Counted from the first letter of the stretch, positions 1 to 9,866 are shown. The stretch: DNA of 64,000 bases from Pseudomonas oryzagri (GCF_020831405.1 NZ_JAJHPU010000017.1:313993-377992); one strand, 5' to 3'. Program-made: numbers and translations. Notes: generated by a model from the sequence alone, not told the origin.

Positions 1-960
1 ATCTCCTTCCCGGAGATCGAGAAGTTCGACCGCCTGCCCGAGCCGCGCGTCGACGGCCCGAGCGCCTTCGTCGCGGTGATGGAAGGCTGCAGCAAGTACT
101 GCACCTTCTGCGTGGTGCCCTACACCCGCGGCGAGGAGGTCAGCCGCCCGCTGGCCGACGTGCTCGCCGAGATCCTCCATCTCGCCGAGAACGGCGTGCG
201 CGAGGTGACCCTGCTCGGCCAGAACGTCAACGGCTATCGCGGCGACGCCGGCGACGGCCGCATCGCCGACTTCGCCGAGCTGCTCTACGCGGTGGCGGCG
301 ATCGACGGCATCGACCGCATCCGCTACACCACCAGCCACCCGCTGGAGTTCTCCGACGCGCTGATCCAGGCCCACGCCGAGATCCCCGAGCTGGTCAAGT
401 TCGTCCACCTGCCGGTGCAGGCGGGCTCCGACCGCATCCTCGCGGCGATGAAGCGCAACCACACCGCGCTGGAGTACAAGTCGCGCATCCGCAAGCTGAG
501 GGCCGCAGTGCCGGAGATGTGCATCAGCTCGGACTTCATCGTCGGCTTCCCCGGCGAGACCGACAAGGACTTCGAGCAGACCATGAAGCTGATCGAGGAG
601 GTCGGCTTCGACTTCTCCTTCTCCTTCATCTACAGCGCGCGTCCCGGAACCCCGGCCGCCGAGCTGGCCGACGACACCCTGGAGGAGGTCAAGAAGCAGC
701 GCCTGCTGGTGCTGCAGGCGCGCATCCACCAGCAGGGCTTCGAGATCAGCCGACGCATGGTCGGAAGCCGGCAGCGCATCCTGGTCAGCGACTACTCGAA
801 GCGCGATCCGGGCATGCTGCAGGGCCGCACCGAGAACAACCGCATCGTCAACTTCCGTGCCGATAACCCGCGGCTGATCGGCCAGTTCGTCGACGTGCAC
901 ATCGACGAAGCGCTGCCGCACTCCCTGCGCGGCACCCTGGTGGACGAGCGCAGCTACTGA
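1..960 (+). CDS. miaB: tRNA-2-methylthio-N6-dimethylallyladenosine synthase MiaB (5' end outside window)
   Basis: Radical-SAM methylthiotransferase that adds the 2-methylthio group to i6A37 of tRNAs reading UNN codons. The reading frame is open from base 1, so the N-terminal domain and start lie upstream of the window. The radical-SAM cluster motif CSKYCTFC (CxxxCxxC) is just inside the window, followed by the conserved GQNVNGYRG and HLPVQAGSD stretches. The last ~65 residues look like the TRAM RNA-binding domain. It is followed by the phoH-ybeY-ybeX-lnt genes, the usual order in pseudomonads. Family assignment is firm; only the 5' part is missing. Confidence 0.95.
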   Translation: MSFPEIEKFDRLPEPRVDGPSAFVAVMEGCSKYCTFCVVPYTRGEEVSRPLADVLAEILHLAENGVREVTLLGQNVNGYRGDAGDGRIADFAELLYAVAAIDGIDRIRYTTSHPLEFSDALIQAHAEIPELVKFVHLPVQAGSDRILAAMKRNHTALEYKSRIRKLRAAVPEMCISSDFIVGFPGETDKDFEQTMKLIEEVGFDFSFSFIYSARPGTPAAELADDTLEEVKKQRLLVLQARIHQQGFEISRRMVGSRQRILVSDYSKRDPGMLQGRTENNRIVNFRADNPRLIGQFVDVHIDEALPHSLRGTLVDERSY

Positions 961-972
961 GCCGCCGTGCGT

Positions 973-995
973 CGGGACGCCGCCGCGGCGTCCCG
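973..995 (+). terminator. GC-rich hairpin downstream of miaB
   Basis: A 10-bp perfect stem (CGGGACGCCG pairing with CGGCGTCCCG) with a 3-nt loop, 13 bases after the miaB stop. No T-run follows, so it may be a weak terminator or an mRNA 3' stabiliser. The rest of the gap up to 1104 shows nothing else. Confidence 0.4.
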
Positions 996-1103
996 GCTAG
1001 TGGCCGCGGGCCACCTTTTGCCGACGCACCGGCGCTTTCCCCCTCGCCCCCCTGCGGTTATTCTTCAATCATCACTCAGCCAAATGGCGGCCAACAGAAG
1101 ACC

Positions 1104-2123
1104 TTGAACGCTCCCCTGGAACACCACCGCTTCATTCTCGAACCTTTCGAAGCCCGCCGCTTCGCCAACCTCTGCGGACAATTCGACGAGCATCTGCGCC
1201 TGATCGAGCAGCGCCTGGCGATCGAGATCCGCAATCGCGGCAACCAGTTCGAACTGGTCGGCGATGCCCAGCGCAGTCATACCGCCGAGCGCCTGTTGCG
1301 CCGCCTGTACCGCGAGACCCACGCCACCGAGCTGACTCCGGAAATGGTCCACCTGTTCCTCCAGGAGTCCGGCCTCGAGGATCTCGCCGTGCCCGGCCAG
1401 GTGCCGGCCATCACCCTGAAGACGCGCAAGGCGCACATCACCCCGCGCGGCGCCAACCAGCAGCGCTACGTCAAGGCGATCCTCGACAACGACATCAACT
1501 TCGGCGTCGGCCCGGCCGGCACCGGCAAGACCTACCTCGCCGTGGCCTGCGCGGTGGACGCCCTGGAGCGCGAGCAGGTGCGCCGCATCCTGCTGGTGCG
1601 CCCGGCGGTGGAAGCCGGCGAGAAGCTCGGCTTCCTGCCCGGCGACCTCGCCCAGAAGATCGACCCCTACCTGCGCCCGCTCTACGACGCCCTCTACGAG
1701 ATGCTCGGCTTCGAGCAGGTGGCCAAGCTGATCGAGCGCCAGGTGATCGAGATCGCCCCGCTCGCCTACATGCGCGGCCGCACCCTGAACAACAGCTTCA
1801 TCATCCTCGACGAGAGCCAGAACACCACCCTCGAGCAGATGAAGATGTTCCTCACCCGGATCGGCTTCGGCTCCACCGCGGTGATCACCGGCGACGTCAC
1901 CCAGGTCGACCTGCCGCGCGGCACCAAGTCGGGCCTCGCCCACGTCATCGAGGTGCTGCGCGACGTGCCGGGCATCAGCTTCACCCACTTCAAGGCCAAG
2001 GACGTCGTGCGCCACCCGCTGGTGCAGCGCATCGTCGAGGCCTACGACCGTCACGAGCAGCGCCTGCAGGGCAAGCTCGAGCGCGTCGTGCACATCGCCA
2101 GGGACGAATCCGATGCAGATTGA
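1104..2123 (+). CDS. ybeZ: PhoH-like ATPase (YbeZ)
   Basis: Cytoplasmic P-loop ATPase of the PhoH family, thought to work with the rRNA-maturation nuclease YbeY encoded next. 339 residues. Walker A is GPAGTGKT and Walker B is FIILDES; the [11 protein letters not shown] stretch is typical of the family. The start chosen is TTG at 1104 (reading [10 protein letters not shown]), the position at which homologues begin; the ribosome site AGAAGA upstream is weak. It overlaps ybeY by 11 bases, so the two are probably translationally coupled. Phosphate-starvation regulation, implied by the name, is not shown here. Confidence 0.92.
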   Translation: MNAPLEHHRFILEPFEARRFANLCGQFDEHLRLIEQRLAIEIRNRGNQFELVGDAQRSHTAERLLRRLYRETHATELTPEMVHLFLQESGLEDLAVPGQVPAITLKTRKAHITPRGANQQRYVKAILDNDINFGVGPAGTGKTYLAVACAVDALEREQVRRILLVRPAVEAGEKLGFLPGDLAQKIDPYLRPLYDALYEMLGFEQVAKLIERQVIEIAPLAYMRGRTLNNSFIILDESQNTTLEQMKMFLTRIGFGSTAVITGDVTQVDLPRGTKSGLAHVIEVLRDVPGISFTHFKAKDVVRHPLVQRIVEAYDRHEQRLQGKLERVVHIARDESDAD

Positions 2124-2577
2124 ACTGGACCTGCAGCTGGCCACCGCGGCCAGCGCACTGCCCGGCGAGGCGCAGCTGCGCCGGTGGTGCGAACTGGCCC
2201 TGCGCCAGCGCACCGCCCCTTCCGAGTTGACCATCCGCATCGTCGACGAGGCGGAAGGCCGCGAGCTGAACCGCACCTGGCGCGGCAAGGACTACGCCAC
2301 CAACGTGCTGTCCTTCCCGGCCGAGATCCCCGAGGGTTTGCTGGATATCCCGCTGCTCGGCGATCTGGTGATCTGCGCCCAGGTGGTGGCCCGCGAGGCC
2401 GCCGAACAGGACAAGAGCGCGGAAGCCCACTGGGCCCACCTGACCATCCACGGCTGCCTGCACCTGCTCGGCTACGACCACATCGAAGACGCCGAGGCCG
2501 AGGAGATGGAGGCGCTGGAGCGCCAGCTGCTGGCCGAACTCGGCTACCCCGACCCCTACGCCTGTGACGAAGAGTAA
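2113..2577 (+). CDS. ybeY: Endoribonuclease YbeY
   Basis: Single-strand endoribonuclease needed for 16S rRNA 3'-end maturation and 70S quality control. 154 residues, normal for the family. The zinc-binding signature [11 protein letters not shown] is present near residue 115, and the conserved segment TNVLSFP precedes it. The ATG at 2113 overlaps the end of the PhoH-like gene, and the stop is 6 bases before corC, so the genes form one operon with ybeZ upstream and corC downstream. Confidence 0.95.
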   Translation: MQIELDLQLATAASALPGEAQLRRWCELALRQRTAPSELTIRIVDEAEGRELNRTWRGKDYATNVLSFPAEIPEGLLDIPLLGDLVICAQVVAREAAEQDKSAEAHWAHLTIHGCLHLLGYDHIEDAEAEEMEALERQLLAELGYPDPYACDEE

Positions 2578-2583
2578 GGACAC

Positions 2584-3423
2584 ATGAGCGACGACCGATC
2601 GAGCCAGGGGCAGAAGTCCTGGCTGGAAAGAATCATCCAGACTTTTGCCCATGAGCCGAAGAACCGCGAGGAGCTGATCGAAGTCCTGCGCGACGCCCAT
2701 GACAACAAGCTGCTCGACACCGAGGTGCTGTCCATCGTCGAGGGCGCCATCCAGGTCGCCGACCTGCAGGTGCGCGACATCATGATCCCGCGCTCGCAGA
2801 TCATCAGCATCAAGGCCTGCCAGAACCCGCAGGAATTCCTCCCGGCGGTGATCGAGGCCGCCCACTCGCGCTACCCGGTGATCGGCGAGAACCTCGACGA
2901 GGTGCTCGGCATCCTGCTGGCCAAGGACCTGCTGCCGCTGCTGCTGGACGGCAACCAGGACAGCTACGACCTGCACAAGCTGCTGCGCCCGGCCACCTAC
3001 GTGCCCGAATCCAAGCGCCTCAACGTGCTGCTGCGCGAATTCCGCAGCACCCACAACCACATGGCCATCGTCATCGACGAGTACGGCGGCGTGGCGGGCC
3101 TCGTCACCATCGAGGACGTGCTCGAGCAGATCGTCGGCGACATCGAGGACGAGCACGACGTCGAGGAGGACAGCTTCATCAAGGCGCTGCCCAGCGGCGA
3201 TTTCATCGTCAAGGCGCTAACCCCGGTGGAGGAATTCAACGAATTCTTCGAGGCCGGCTTCTCCGAGGAAGAGTTCGACACCATCGGCGGCGTGCTGATG
3301 AGCGCCTTCGGCCACCTGCCCAAGCGCAACGAGACCATCGAGCTGGGCGACTTCCGTTTCCGCGTGCTCAACGCCGACAGCCGGCGCATGCACCTGCTGC
3401 GCCTGACCCCGCTGGCGCGCTGA
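2584..3423 (+). CDS. corC: CorC/YbeX-type CBS-domain protein
   Basis: 279-residue soluble member of the CorC/HlyC family, implicated in magnesium/cobalt homeostasis and in ribosome metabolism. No membrane DUF21 domain is present. Two CBS domains occupy about residues 60-190 (MIPRSQI; YGGVAGLVTIEDVLEQIVGDI marks the end of the second), followed by a CorC_HlyC domain at about 200-279 (DTIGGVLM...GHLPKRNE). Start ATG follows a TAAGGA ribosome site directly after the ybeY stop. In the same operon as lnt downstream. Confidence 0.92.
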   Translation: MSDDRSSQGQKSWLERIIQTFAHEPKNREELIEVLRDAHDNKLLDTEVLSIVEGAIQVADLQVRDIMIPRSQIISIKACQNPQEFLPAVIEAAHSRYPVIGENLDEVLGILLAKDLLPLLLDGNQDSYDLHKLLRPATYVPESKRLNVLLREFRSTHNHMAIVIDEYGGVAGLVTIEDVLEQIVGDIEDEHDVEEDSFIKALPSGDFIVKALTPVEEFNEFFEAGFSEEEFDTIGGVLMSAFGHLPKRNETIELGDFRFRVLNADSRRMHLLRLTPLAR

Positions 3424-3565
3424 GGCCGCCGCTGCGCAGGGGGCTCGCGCCGCGATCTCCCCCTGCGCAGCACCCTGGTGGAAAGGTCTGCGGCCGTTTC
3501 CCACCCTACCCGCCCGTGCGTCGCTCCGCTAAGCTGCCCGCGCCTGCACTCGCCAAGGAATCTCC

Positions 3566-5101
3566 ATGCGCTGGATCTCCCGTCCCGGCTGGCCCGGTCA
3601 CCTGCTGGCCCTGGCCGCCGGCGCCCTCACTCCGCTGGCCCTCGCTCCCTACGATCTGTGGCCGCTCGGCCTGCTGACGCTGGCGCTGGCCTACCTCGGC
3701 CTGCGCCAGGTCGACGGCCGCGCCGCCTGGTGGCGCGGCTGGTGGTACGGTTTCGGCGCCTTCGCCGCCGGTACCAGCTGGGTGTACGTCAGCATCCACG
3801 ACTACGGCGCCGCCTCGCCGGCGCTGGCCGGCCTGCTGACCCTGCTGTTCTGCGCCGGTCTCGCGCTGTTCTTCGCCCTGCCGGCCTGGGTCTGGAGCCG
3901 CTGGCTGCGCCGCGAGCGCGCACCGCTGGCCGACGCGCTGGCCTTCGCCGCCCTGTGGCTGGCCCAGGAGGCCCTGCGCGGCTGGCTGTTCACCGGTTTC
4001 CCCTGGCTCTACGTCGGCTACAGCCAGCTGGACGGACCGCTCGCCGGCCTGGCGCCACTCGGCGGCGTCTGGCTGCTGTCGTTCGCCATGGCGCTCTCCG
4101 CCGCGCTGCTGGTCAACCTGCCGGCCCTGCTGGGGCGCGGCCGTGCCCTGCTCGGCGCCGGCCTGCTGCTCGCCGGCCTGTGGGGCGGCGGCCTGTGGTT
4201 CAAGGACCACGCCTGGACCCAGCCTGCCGGCGCGCCCCTCAAGATCGCCGCCATGCAGGGCAACGTCGAGCAGAACATGAAGTGGGACCCCGAGCAGCTC
4301 AACGCCCAGCTCGCCCTGTACCGCGACATGACCCTCGCCGAGGCGCCGGCCGACCTCTACGTCTGGCCGGAGACCGCGGTGCCGGTGCTCAAGGAGTACG
4401 CCGAAGGCTATCTGTCGGTGATGGGCCGCGTCGCCAGCGAGCGCAACGCCGCGCTGATCACCGGCATCCCCCTGCGCCAACCCGACGCCAGCGGTCGGCC
4501 GCGCTACTACAACGCCCTGCTGGCCATCGGCCAGGGCGGCGGCACCTACCTGAAGCAGAAGCTGGTGCCGTTCGGCGAATACGTGCCCCTGCAGGACGTG
4601 CTGCGCGGGCTGATCGCCTTCTTCGACCTGCCGATGTCCGACTTCGCCCGCGGCCCCGCCGAGCAGGCGCTGCCGACCGCGCGCGGCTACCGCATCGCCC
4701 CCTACATCTGCTACGAGGTGGTCTATCCGGAGTTCGCCGCCAGTCTCGCCGCGCGCAGCGAGCTGCTGCTGACGGTGAGCAACGACGCCTGGTTCGGCAC
4801 CTCGATCGGCCCGCTGCAGCACCTGCAGATGGCGCAGATGCGCGCCTTGGAGAGCGGCCGCTGGATGATCCGCGCCACCAACAACGGCGTCACCGCGCTG
4901 ATCGACCCGTTCGGCCGCGTGCAGACCGAGGTGCCGCAGTTCCAGCGCGCCGTACTGCGTGGCGAGGTGGTGCCCATGCAGGGCCTGACGCCCTACCTGC
5001 AGTGGCGCGCCTGGCCGCTGGCCGGCGTCTGCGCCCTGCTGCTCGGTTGGACCGCGCTCACCGCCCGGCGCCAGCGCCGGCTGTTCGCCGCGCTGGGCTG
5101 A
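3566..5101 (+). CDS. lnt: Apolipoprotein N-acyltransferase Lnt
   Basis: Inner-membrane enzyme that adds the third acyl chain to lipoproteins before Lol export. 511 residues. The N-terminal ~200 residues are a series of hydrophobic helices; the C-terminal part is a nitrilase-like domain with the expected catalytic triad: Glu in VWPETAVP, Lys in LKQKLVPFGEYVP and Cys in YICYEVVYPE. The start ATG at 3566 follows AAGGA. The 142-base gap after corC contains no clear terminator, so read-through is possible. Confidence 0.96.
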   Translation: MRWISRPGWPGHLLALAAGALTPLALAPYDLWPLGLLTLALAYLGLRQVDGRAAWWRGWWYGFGAFAAGTSWVYVSIHDYGAASPALAGLLTLLFCAGLALFFALPAWVWSRWLRRERAPLADALAFAALWLAQEALRGWLFTGFPWLYVGYSQLDGPLAGLAPLGGVWLLSFAMALSAALLVNLPALLGRGRALLGAGLLLAGLWGGGLWFKDHAWTQPAGAPLKIAAMQGNVEQNMKWDPEQLNAQLALYRDMTLAEAPADLYVWPETAVPVLKEYAEGYLSVMGRVASERNAALITGIPLRQPDASGRPRYYNALLAIGQGGGTYLKQKLVPFGEYVPLQDVLRGLIAFFDLPMSDFARGPAEQALPTARGYRIAPYICYEVVYPEFAASLAARSELLLTVSNDAWFGTSIGPLQHLQMAQMRALESGRWMIRATNNGVTALIDPFGRVQTEVPQFQRAVLRGEVVPMQGLTPYLQWRAWPLAGVCALLLGWTALTARRQRRLFAALG

Positions 5102-5228
5102 GCCGCCACCGCGGCAGGGGCCGAGCCATCGGCGCCCTTGCCGCGGCGCAGAAGGGCCGCGCGCTGCCGCCCACGAGCCGGCAGACGGCCCGTGCTAAGG
5201 TTGCCGCGTGTTCCCTTTGGAGTCGCCC

Positions 5229-5990
5229 ATGCCCCTGCCCGCCCTCTCCGGCCCCGGCTACCTGGCCGCCGGCCTGCGCCTGATCCTCAGTCCCGGTCTG
5301 CGCCGCTTCGTGCTGCTGCCGCTGACCGTCAACCTGCTGCTGTTCGCGACCCTGCTGACCCTGGCCTTCCAGCAGTTCGGCTTCTGGGTCGACGCCCTGA
5401 TGCCTACCCTGCCCGACTGGCTGGCCTTCCTCGAATACCTGCTGTGGCCGCTGTTCGTGGTGCTGGTGCTGCTGATCCTGTTCTTCAGCTTCACCCTGCT
5501 GGGCAATCTGATCGCCGCGCCCTTCAACGGCTTCCTCGCCGAAAAGGTCGAGACGGTGGTGCGCGGCCGCGACCTCGCGCCGCCGTTCAGCTGGGGCGAG
5601 CTGCTGGCGATGCTGCCGCGCACCCTGGGCCGCGAACTGCGCAAGCTAGGCTACTTCCTGCCGCGCGCCCTGGGCCTCTTGCTGCTGTCGCTGATTCCCG
5701 GCCTGAACCTCATCGCCGCGCCGCTGTGGCTGCTGTTCGGCGTGTGGATGATGGCGGTGCAGTACATCGACTATCCGGCCGACAACCACAAGATGAGCTG
5801 GCAGACCATGCTCGCCTGGCTGCGCGAGAAGCGCTGGCAAAGCCTGGGCTTCGGCGCCGCCACCTACGCCGCGCTGCTGGTGCCGGGGCTGAATATCCTG
5901 TTGATGCCGGCGGCGGTGGCCGGGGCGACGGTGTTCTGGGTGCGCGAGGAGGGACTGAATCGTCTTGATCCCATCACCCCAAGGCCTTAG
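5229..5990 (+). CDS. cysZ: Sulfate transporter CysZ
   Basis: Inner-membrane protein of the CysZ/EI24 family that mediates sulfate uptake for cysteine synthesis. 253 residues from the ATG at 5229, which has TTTGGAG five bases upstream; a GTG at 5208 is in frame but has no ribosome site. The N-terminal [17 protein letters not shown] segment and the later [14 protein letters not shown] and [13 protein letters not shown] segments are characteristic of the family. Several hydrophobic helices are visible. It stands alone, not in a cys operon, and ends just before a strong terminator. Confidence 0.88.
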   Translation: MPLPALSGPGYLAAGLRLILSPGLRRFVLLPLTVNLLLFATLLTLAFQQFGFWVDALMPTLPDWLAFLEYLLWPLFVVLVLLILFFSFTLLGNLIAAPFNGFLAEKVETVVRGRDLAPPFSWGELLAMLPRTLGRELRKLGYFLPRALGLLLLSLIPGLNLIAAPLWLLFGVWMMAVQYIDYPADNHKMSWQTMLAWLREKRWQSLGFGAATYAALLVPGLNILLMPAAVAGATVFWVREEGLNRLDPITPRP

Positions 5991-6041
5991 TCGTGCCTGT
6001 AAAACGTCATCGCGCAGACACGATCTTTCATTGTTGCACCG

Positions 6042-6068
6042 CCGGCCTCTGCGTGAGGCCGGGGCTTT
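6042..6068 (+). terminator. Rho-independent terminator after cysZ
   Basis: Stem CCGGCCTC/GAGGCCGG with a 5-nt loop followed by GGCTTTT. It closes the lnt-cysZ transcript. Confidence 0.75.
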
Positions 6069-6494
6069 TCGCATGAGCGCCGCACATCAAAAATTACCGC
6101 GTGCGATTGGCCAATGAAAAACGCGGCACTCGCAACAACTTTGCAGACTCGAATAGAGCCCGGCCACGGCCTATCAATATCGCAAAATGATTCTACGCGC
6201 CCCGGAAAGCCGCGCCCCGCCTTCCTATAGTTACTCTCACGCCAGAATTCCCTTCCGAATATCCCCGCACTTCCAAGCACTCTCCTGATCAAGCCCGCTC
6301 ATCCCCAGCCCCTCGTTCACTGCAGGTGTCATGCGACTTATTGAAATCATTACGTATCAACCCGCTGGCTTTATTTCGATAAACCCTTGAACAACTGCTT
6401 TCGATTAGCCAACCCGCGAAAGGAGGTGCTGCAAGTACAAAGTTACCGACGTCCATTAACCCCCATACGACTGCAACATGAATAGGGGAATGCC
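6069..6494. other. Gene-free stretch with lower G+C
   Basis: About 425 bases without a credible coding frame and visibly more A+T-rich than the flanks. It must hold the promoter of the secreted protein that begins at 6495, but I could not pick a convincing -35/-10 or -24/-12 pair. The only sure element is the AGGGG ribosome site just before 6495. Confidence 0.4.
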
Positions 6495-7613
6495 ATGAAC
6501 AACCATCTTCAGCGCCTGCGCCATCTCGGCGCCGGCGCGAGCCTCGCACTACTGGCGCTGCTCATCGGGCTCGCCCCCGCCAGCCATGCCGACTCTCTGT
6601 ATATTGGCGATCAAACCGACAACACGGTGAAGCGCTTCGATGCCGACAGCGGCGAATACCTCGGCGAATTCGTCAAGAAGGGAAATAGCCCGATAAAGGG
6701 CCCGCGCGGCCTTATCTTCACCCCGGCCGGCGACCTGCTGGTTTCCAACCAGAATGTCGGCACCGGCAAGGCGGGGACACTGTTGCTATTCGACGGCACG
6801 ACTGGCGACTTCTCGGAGGCGCTCGTTCGCCACAATGACGAGGACGCCCCCTTCGCACCCGACGGGATCGTCCTGGTCGACGGCACTCTGTTCGTCGCCG
6901 ACCAGGCAAGTGACGGCAAGGACACCCCTCCCGGTCGGCTGTGGGCCTATAGCGCGGACGGCGTGCTGCAAAGCGACCTCACCCCCGATCCGGTCAGCGA
7001 GTTTCCCGGAGACGGCTCCGCGAACGAGTTCCATCCCCGCGGTGTGGTGCTCGGCCCCGACGGCCTTCTGTATGTTTCGGTTGTCGACGACCTCAACCCG
7101 AGAAGCGCCGACTTCAACCCTCTCCCCGGCTGGATCCTGCGCTTCGACCCCGTCGACAAACGCTTCGTCGACGTCTTCGCCAGCCATACCGACAGCGGCT
7201 GCGCCGCCGCCCTGCACCGGCCGGATGGCCTGACATTCGGCCCGGACGGACGGCTATACGTCACTGCCTTTCGCGCCGATGCCGAAGATAACGACAAGAT
7301 CCTGATATTCGATGCCAGTGGGGCCTGCGTGGACCAGATCGATCTCGACCAGGTCGGGCAGCCCCGCGCGGTCGCGCAGGCCCTGCTGTTCGGGCCGACC
7401 AACCAGGCGGGAGAAAACCTGTTCGTCCCGATCAGCGGCGACGGTCCGGATACCGGTGCGATACGCCGCTACAACACCCGCACCAAGGCGTTCAGTACGC
7501 TGGTCGCTCCGGCGGAACAGGGCGGAGCCTTGGGAAGTGGCTGGTATCTGACCTTCGGGCAGACCGCCCCGGATACCTTGGAGTACGTCGAAGAGGAAGC
7601 GGCCGCCCCCTGA
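6495..7613 (+). CDS. Secreted beta-propeller (NHL/SGL-like) protein of unknown function
   Basis: 372-residue exported protein. A Sec signal peptide (positive MNNHLQRLRHL, hydrophobic core, cut after SHA near residue 32) is followed by repeated blade-like segments: LYIGDQTDNTVKRFD, GLIFTPAGDLLVSN, GIVLVDGTLFVAD, GVVLGPDGLLYVS, GLTFGPDGRLYVT. Such GPDGxLYV repeats are typical of NHL/SMP-30-type six-bladed propellers. Ligand or enzyme activity cannot be read from the sequence. It is monocistronic: an A+T-rich gap precedes it and a hairpin follows, with the convergent peroxidase gene beyond. ATG chosen because of AGGGGA upstream. Confidence 0.75.
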   Translation: MNNHLQRLRHLGAGASLALLALLIGLAPASHADSLYIGDQTDNTVKRFDADSGEYLGEFVKKGNSPIKGPRGLIFTPAGDLLVSNQNVGTGKAGTLLLFDGTTGDFSEALVRHNDEDAPFAPDGIVLVDGTLFVADQASDGKDTPPGRLWAYSADGVLQSDLTPDPVSEFPGDGSANEFHPRGVVLGPDGLLYVSVVDDLNPRSADFNPLPGWILRFDPVDKRFVDVFASHTDSGCAAALHRPDGLTFGPDGRLYVTAFRADAEDNDKILIFDASGACVDQIDLDQVGQPRAVAQALLFGPTNQAGENLFVPISGDGPDTGAIRRYNTRTKAFSTLVAPAEQGGALGSGWYLTFGQTAPDTLEYVEEEAAAP

Positions 7614-7628
7614 GCGGCGGCCAGCCAG

Positions 7629-7661
7629 GTGGGAGCGGCGCGCAGCGCCGCCCCGTCCTAC
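7629..7661. repeat. REP-like palindrome between convergent genes
   Basis: GTGGGAGCGGCG ... CCGTCCTAC with a GCGGCGC/GCGCCGC stem inside. It resembles a degenerate copy of the GTAGGAGCGGC palindrome found at 37471 and includes the last codon of the peroxidase gene. It probably acts as a bidirectional transcript end. Confidence 0.4.
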
Positions 7662-8152
7662 GCCGCCACCGAACCCAGCGCCTTCTCGATGGCCTGGACC
7701 AGATGCGGATCTTCCGGGGGAATGCGCGGGGAGAAGCGTTCGAGTACCCGGCCATCGGGGCCGACCAGGAACTTCTCGAAGTTCCAGCTGATGTCGCCGG
7801 GGAACTCCGCGCCCTCGCCGGCGAGCAGCAGGTAGAGGGGATGACGGTCGTGGCCGTTGACCTCGACCTTGCCGCTCAGCGGGAAGCTGACCCCGTAGTT
7901 GAGCGTGCAGAACTCGCGGATCTGCGTCTCGTTGCCCGGCTCCTGCCCGGCGAACTGGTTGCACGGCAGGCCGAGCACGCTGAAGCCGCGGTCGCGGTAT
8001 TGCTGATGGAGGTGTTCGAGGCCGGCGTATTGCGGGGTCAGGCCGCACTTGGAGGCGACATTCACCACCAGCACCACCTTGCCCTTGAACGGCGCCAGCG
8101 GCAAATCCCCGCCATCCAGGGCTTTGAGGGTCAGGTCGTGAAATACGCTCAT
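7658..8152 (-). CDS. Glutathione peroxidase family protein
   Basis: 164-residue thiol peroxidase of the GPx/BtuE family, reducing peroxides in the cytoplasm with glutathione or thioredoxin. Catalytic Cys36 lies in NVASKCGLTPQY; the second family motif LGLPCNQFAGQEP and the Trp motif WNFEKFLV are present. It is the cysteine, not selenocysteine, form. No signal peptide. Transcribed away from slyD's terminator and convergent with the beta-propeller gene. Confidence 0.93.
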   Translation of the reverse strand: MSVFHDLTLKALDGGDLPLAPFKGKVVLVVNVASKCGLTPQYAGLEHLHQQYRDRGFSVLGLPCNQFAGQEPGNETQIREFCTLNYGVSFPLSGKVEVNGHDRHPLYLLLAGEGAEFPGDISWNFEKFLVGPDGRVLERFSPRIPPEDPHLVQAIEKALGSVAA

Positions 8153-8182
8153 CGCATCGCTCCAGGCTGATCAGGGCTCATT

Positions 8183-8215
8183 AAAAAAGGCGCCATCGCG
8201 ATCCGCAACAGCGCC
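8183..8215 (-). terminator. Rho-independent terminator of the SlyD-type gene
   Basis: On the minus strand a 12-bp stem (GGCGC and wobble pairs) with a GAT loop is followed by six T residues. It lies about 50 bases after the stop of the prolyl isomerase gene. Confidence 0.8.
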
Positions 8216-8267
8216 CTGGCGTGTGTGTCCAGCTTAGCAGCAGATACCCCGCTGCAAGCCCGGCGAC

Positions 8268-8753
8268 TCAGTGGTGGTGACCGCCTTCGCCGTGAATGTG
8301 ACCGTGTGCGATTTCTTCGGCGTTGGCTTCGCGCACGTTGACCACCTTGACCTTGAAGTTCAGGCGCTGGCCGGCCAGCGGGTGGTTGCCGTCGACGGTG
8401 ACGTCGTCGCCGTCGATGTCGCGGATGGTGACCACCTGCATGCCGCCGTCCGGAGCGGAGGCGTGGAACTGCATGCCGACTTCCAGCTGGTCGACGCCTT
8501 CGAACATGGCGCGGTTCAGCACGGCCACCAGCTCGACGCTGTAGTCGCCGTAGGCGTCTTCCGGCTCGATGGTCACTTCCAGCTCGTCACCGGCCTGCTT
8601 GCCTTCGAGGGCACGCTCCAGGCCAACGATGATGTTGCGGGCGCCATGCAGGTAGACCAGCGGGGCACCGCCAACGGAGCTGTCGATGACCTCACCGTTT
8701 TCGTTGGTCAGGGTGTAGTCGATGGATACCGCCTTGTTGGCCGCGATCTGCAT
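8268..8753 (-). CDS. slyD: FKBP-type peptidyl-prolyl isomerase, SlyD-like
   Basis: 161-residue cytoplasmic prolyl isomerase/chaperone and probable metal-binding protein. The FKBP core (LTNENGEVIDSS, GARNIIVGLERALEGK, VTIEPEDAYGDY) is interrupted by an insert-in-flap domain as in SlyD. The C-terminus is short and His-rich (HGHIHGEGGHHH), shorter than the E. coli metal tail but consistent with nickel binding. Start ATG at 8753 follows GGGAGAAA. Monocistronic. Confidence 0.9.
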   Translation of the reverse strand: MQIAANKAVSIDYTLTNENGEVIDSSVGGAPLVYLHGARNIIVGLERALEGKQAGDELEVTIEPEDAYGDYSVELVAVLNRAMFEGVDQLEVGMQFHASAPDGGMQVVTIRDIDGDDVTVDGNHPLAGQRLNFKVKVVNVREANAEEIAHGHIHGEGGHHH

Positions 8754-8936
8754 GGGAGAAACCTTTGCGAATGGAGTATGAGTAGTGATTCTACGTCGCC
8801 ACCCCGCCGAAAGCGACCCGCCGCGGGTCAGATGGCCGGGTCTGCCTATGCCGAGGTCGCGGCTGAGCTATCATCCGCCGCGCCGCCGGCGCGCCAACAG
8901 CGCCCGCCCCCTGCCCTGTCCTGGTGGAAACCGACC

Positions 8937-9827
8937 ATGCTGCGATCCCTGCCCGCGCCGCTGCGCGGCCTCGTCTGCGCCCTGCTGCTGGTGCTCAACA
9001 CCCTGGTGTGGTGCTGGCCATTGTTCGCCCTGGCGCTGCTCAAGCTGTTGCCGTTCCAGGCCAGCCAGGCGTTCAGCCGGCGCCTGATGGGCCGCATCGC
9101 CGAATGCTGGGCGGACGGCAACAAGGCATGGATGGACCTGTTCGGCGATATCCACTGGCAGGTCGAGGGTCTGGATACGCTGCGCAGTCGCGGCTCCTGC
9201 CTGGTGATCAGCAACCACCAGAGCTGGGTCGACATCTTCGTCCTGCAGTACCACCTCAACCGCCGCCTGCCGCTGCTGCGCTTCTTCCTCAAGCAGGAGC
9301 TGATCTGGATTCCGGTGTTCGGCCTGTGCTGCTGGGCGCTCGACTTTCCGTTCATGAAGCGCCATTCCAGGGCCTACCTGGCGCGGCATCCCGAGCAGCG
9401 CGGCAACGACCTGGCCACCGCCCGTCGGGCCTGCGCCCGTCTGCGCGGCATCCCGGTGGCGCTGTTCAACTTCCTCGAGGGCACCCGCTTCACCGAAGCC
9501 AAGCACGCCGACCAGCAGTCGCCCTACCGCCACCTGCTCAAGCCGCGCGCCGGCGGCATCGCCCTGGCCATCGGCGCCATGGGCGAGCAGTTCGCCACGC
9601 TGGTCGACGCGACCATCCACTATCCGGACGGCCGCCCGCGCTTTCGCGACCTGTTGTGCGGCAACCTGCGGCAAGTAGCGGTGAGCTTCGCCGAACGGCC
9701 GATCCCCGGCGAATTCCTCGGCCGCAGCTACGACCAGGACGAGGCCTTCCGCCTGCAATTCCAGCAGTGGGTGAACCACCTGTGGGCGGAGAAGGATGCC
9801 CGGCTCGAACGGATGAGCCGGGCCTGA
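8937..9827 (+). CDS. 1-acyl-sn-glycerol-3-phosphate acyltransferase family protein (YihG-like)
   Basis: 296-residue inner-membrane acyltransferase. The N-terminus has hydrophobic helices; the HX4D motif is NHQSWVD near residue 97 and the second motif is FLEGTRF. Length and N-terminal helices fit the YihG/YihU-neighbour subgroup (PlsC superfamily) rather than PlsC itself. The frame is open far upstream, but the ATG at 8937 is the first with homology and has GGTGGA upstream. The exact acyl donor and acceptor cannot be read from sequence. Confidence 0.85.
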   Translation: MLRSLPAPLRGLVCALLLVLNTLVWCWPLFALALLKLLPFQASQAFSRRLMGRIAECWADGNKAWMDLFGDIHWQVEGLDTLRSRGSCLVISNHQSWVDIFVLQYHLNRRLPLLRFFLKQELIWIPVFGLCCWALDFPFMKRHSRAYLARHPEQRGNDLATARRACARLRGIPVALFNFLEGTRFTEAKHADQQSPYRHLLKPRAGGIALAIGAMGEQFATLVDATIHYPDGRPRFRDLLCGNLRQVAVSFAERPIPGEFLGRSYDQDEAFRLQFQQWVNHLWAEKDARLERMSRA

Positions 9828-9866
9828 GCGCCGCGCGCGGAGCTGGCCGTGCGCGGCGGGCCGGGC

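Noticed and set aside
8271..8936. Upstream extension of the acyltransferase frame across the SlyD gene.
   Set aside because: It is antisense to slyD and non-homologous. The hydrophobic N-terminus expected of the family begins at 8937.
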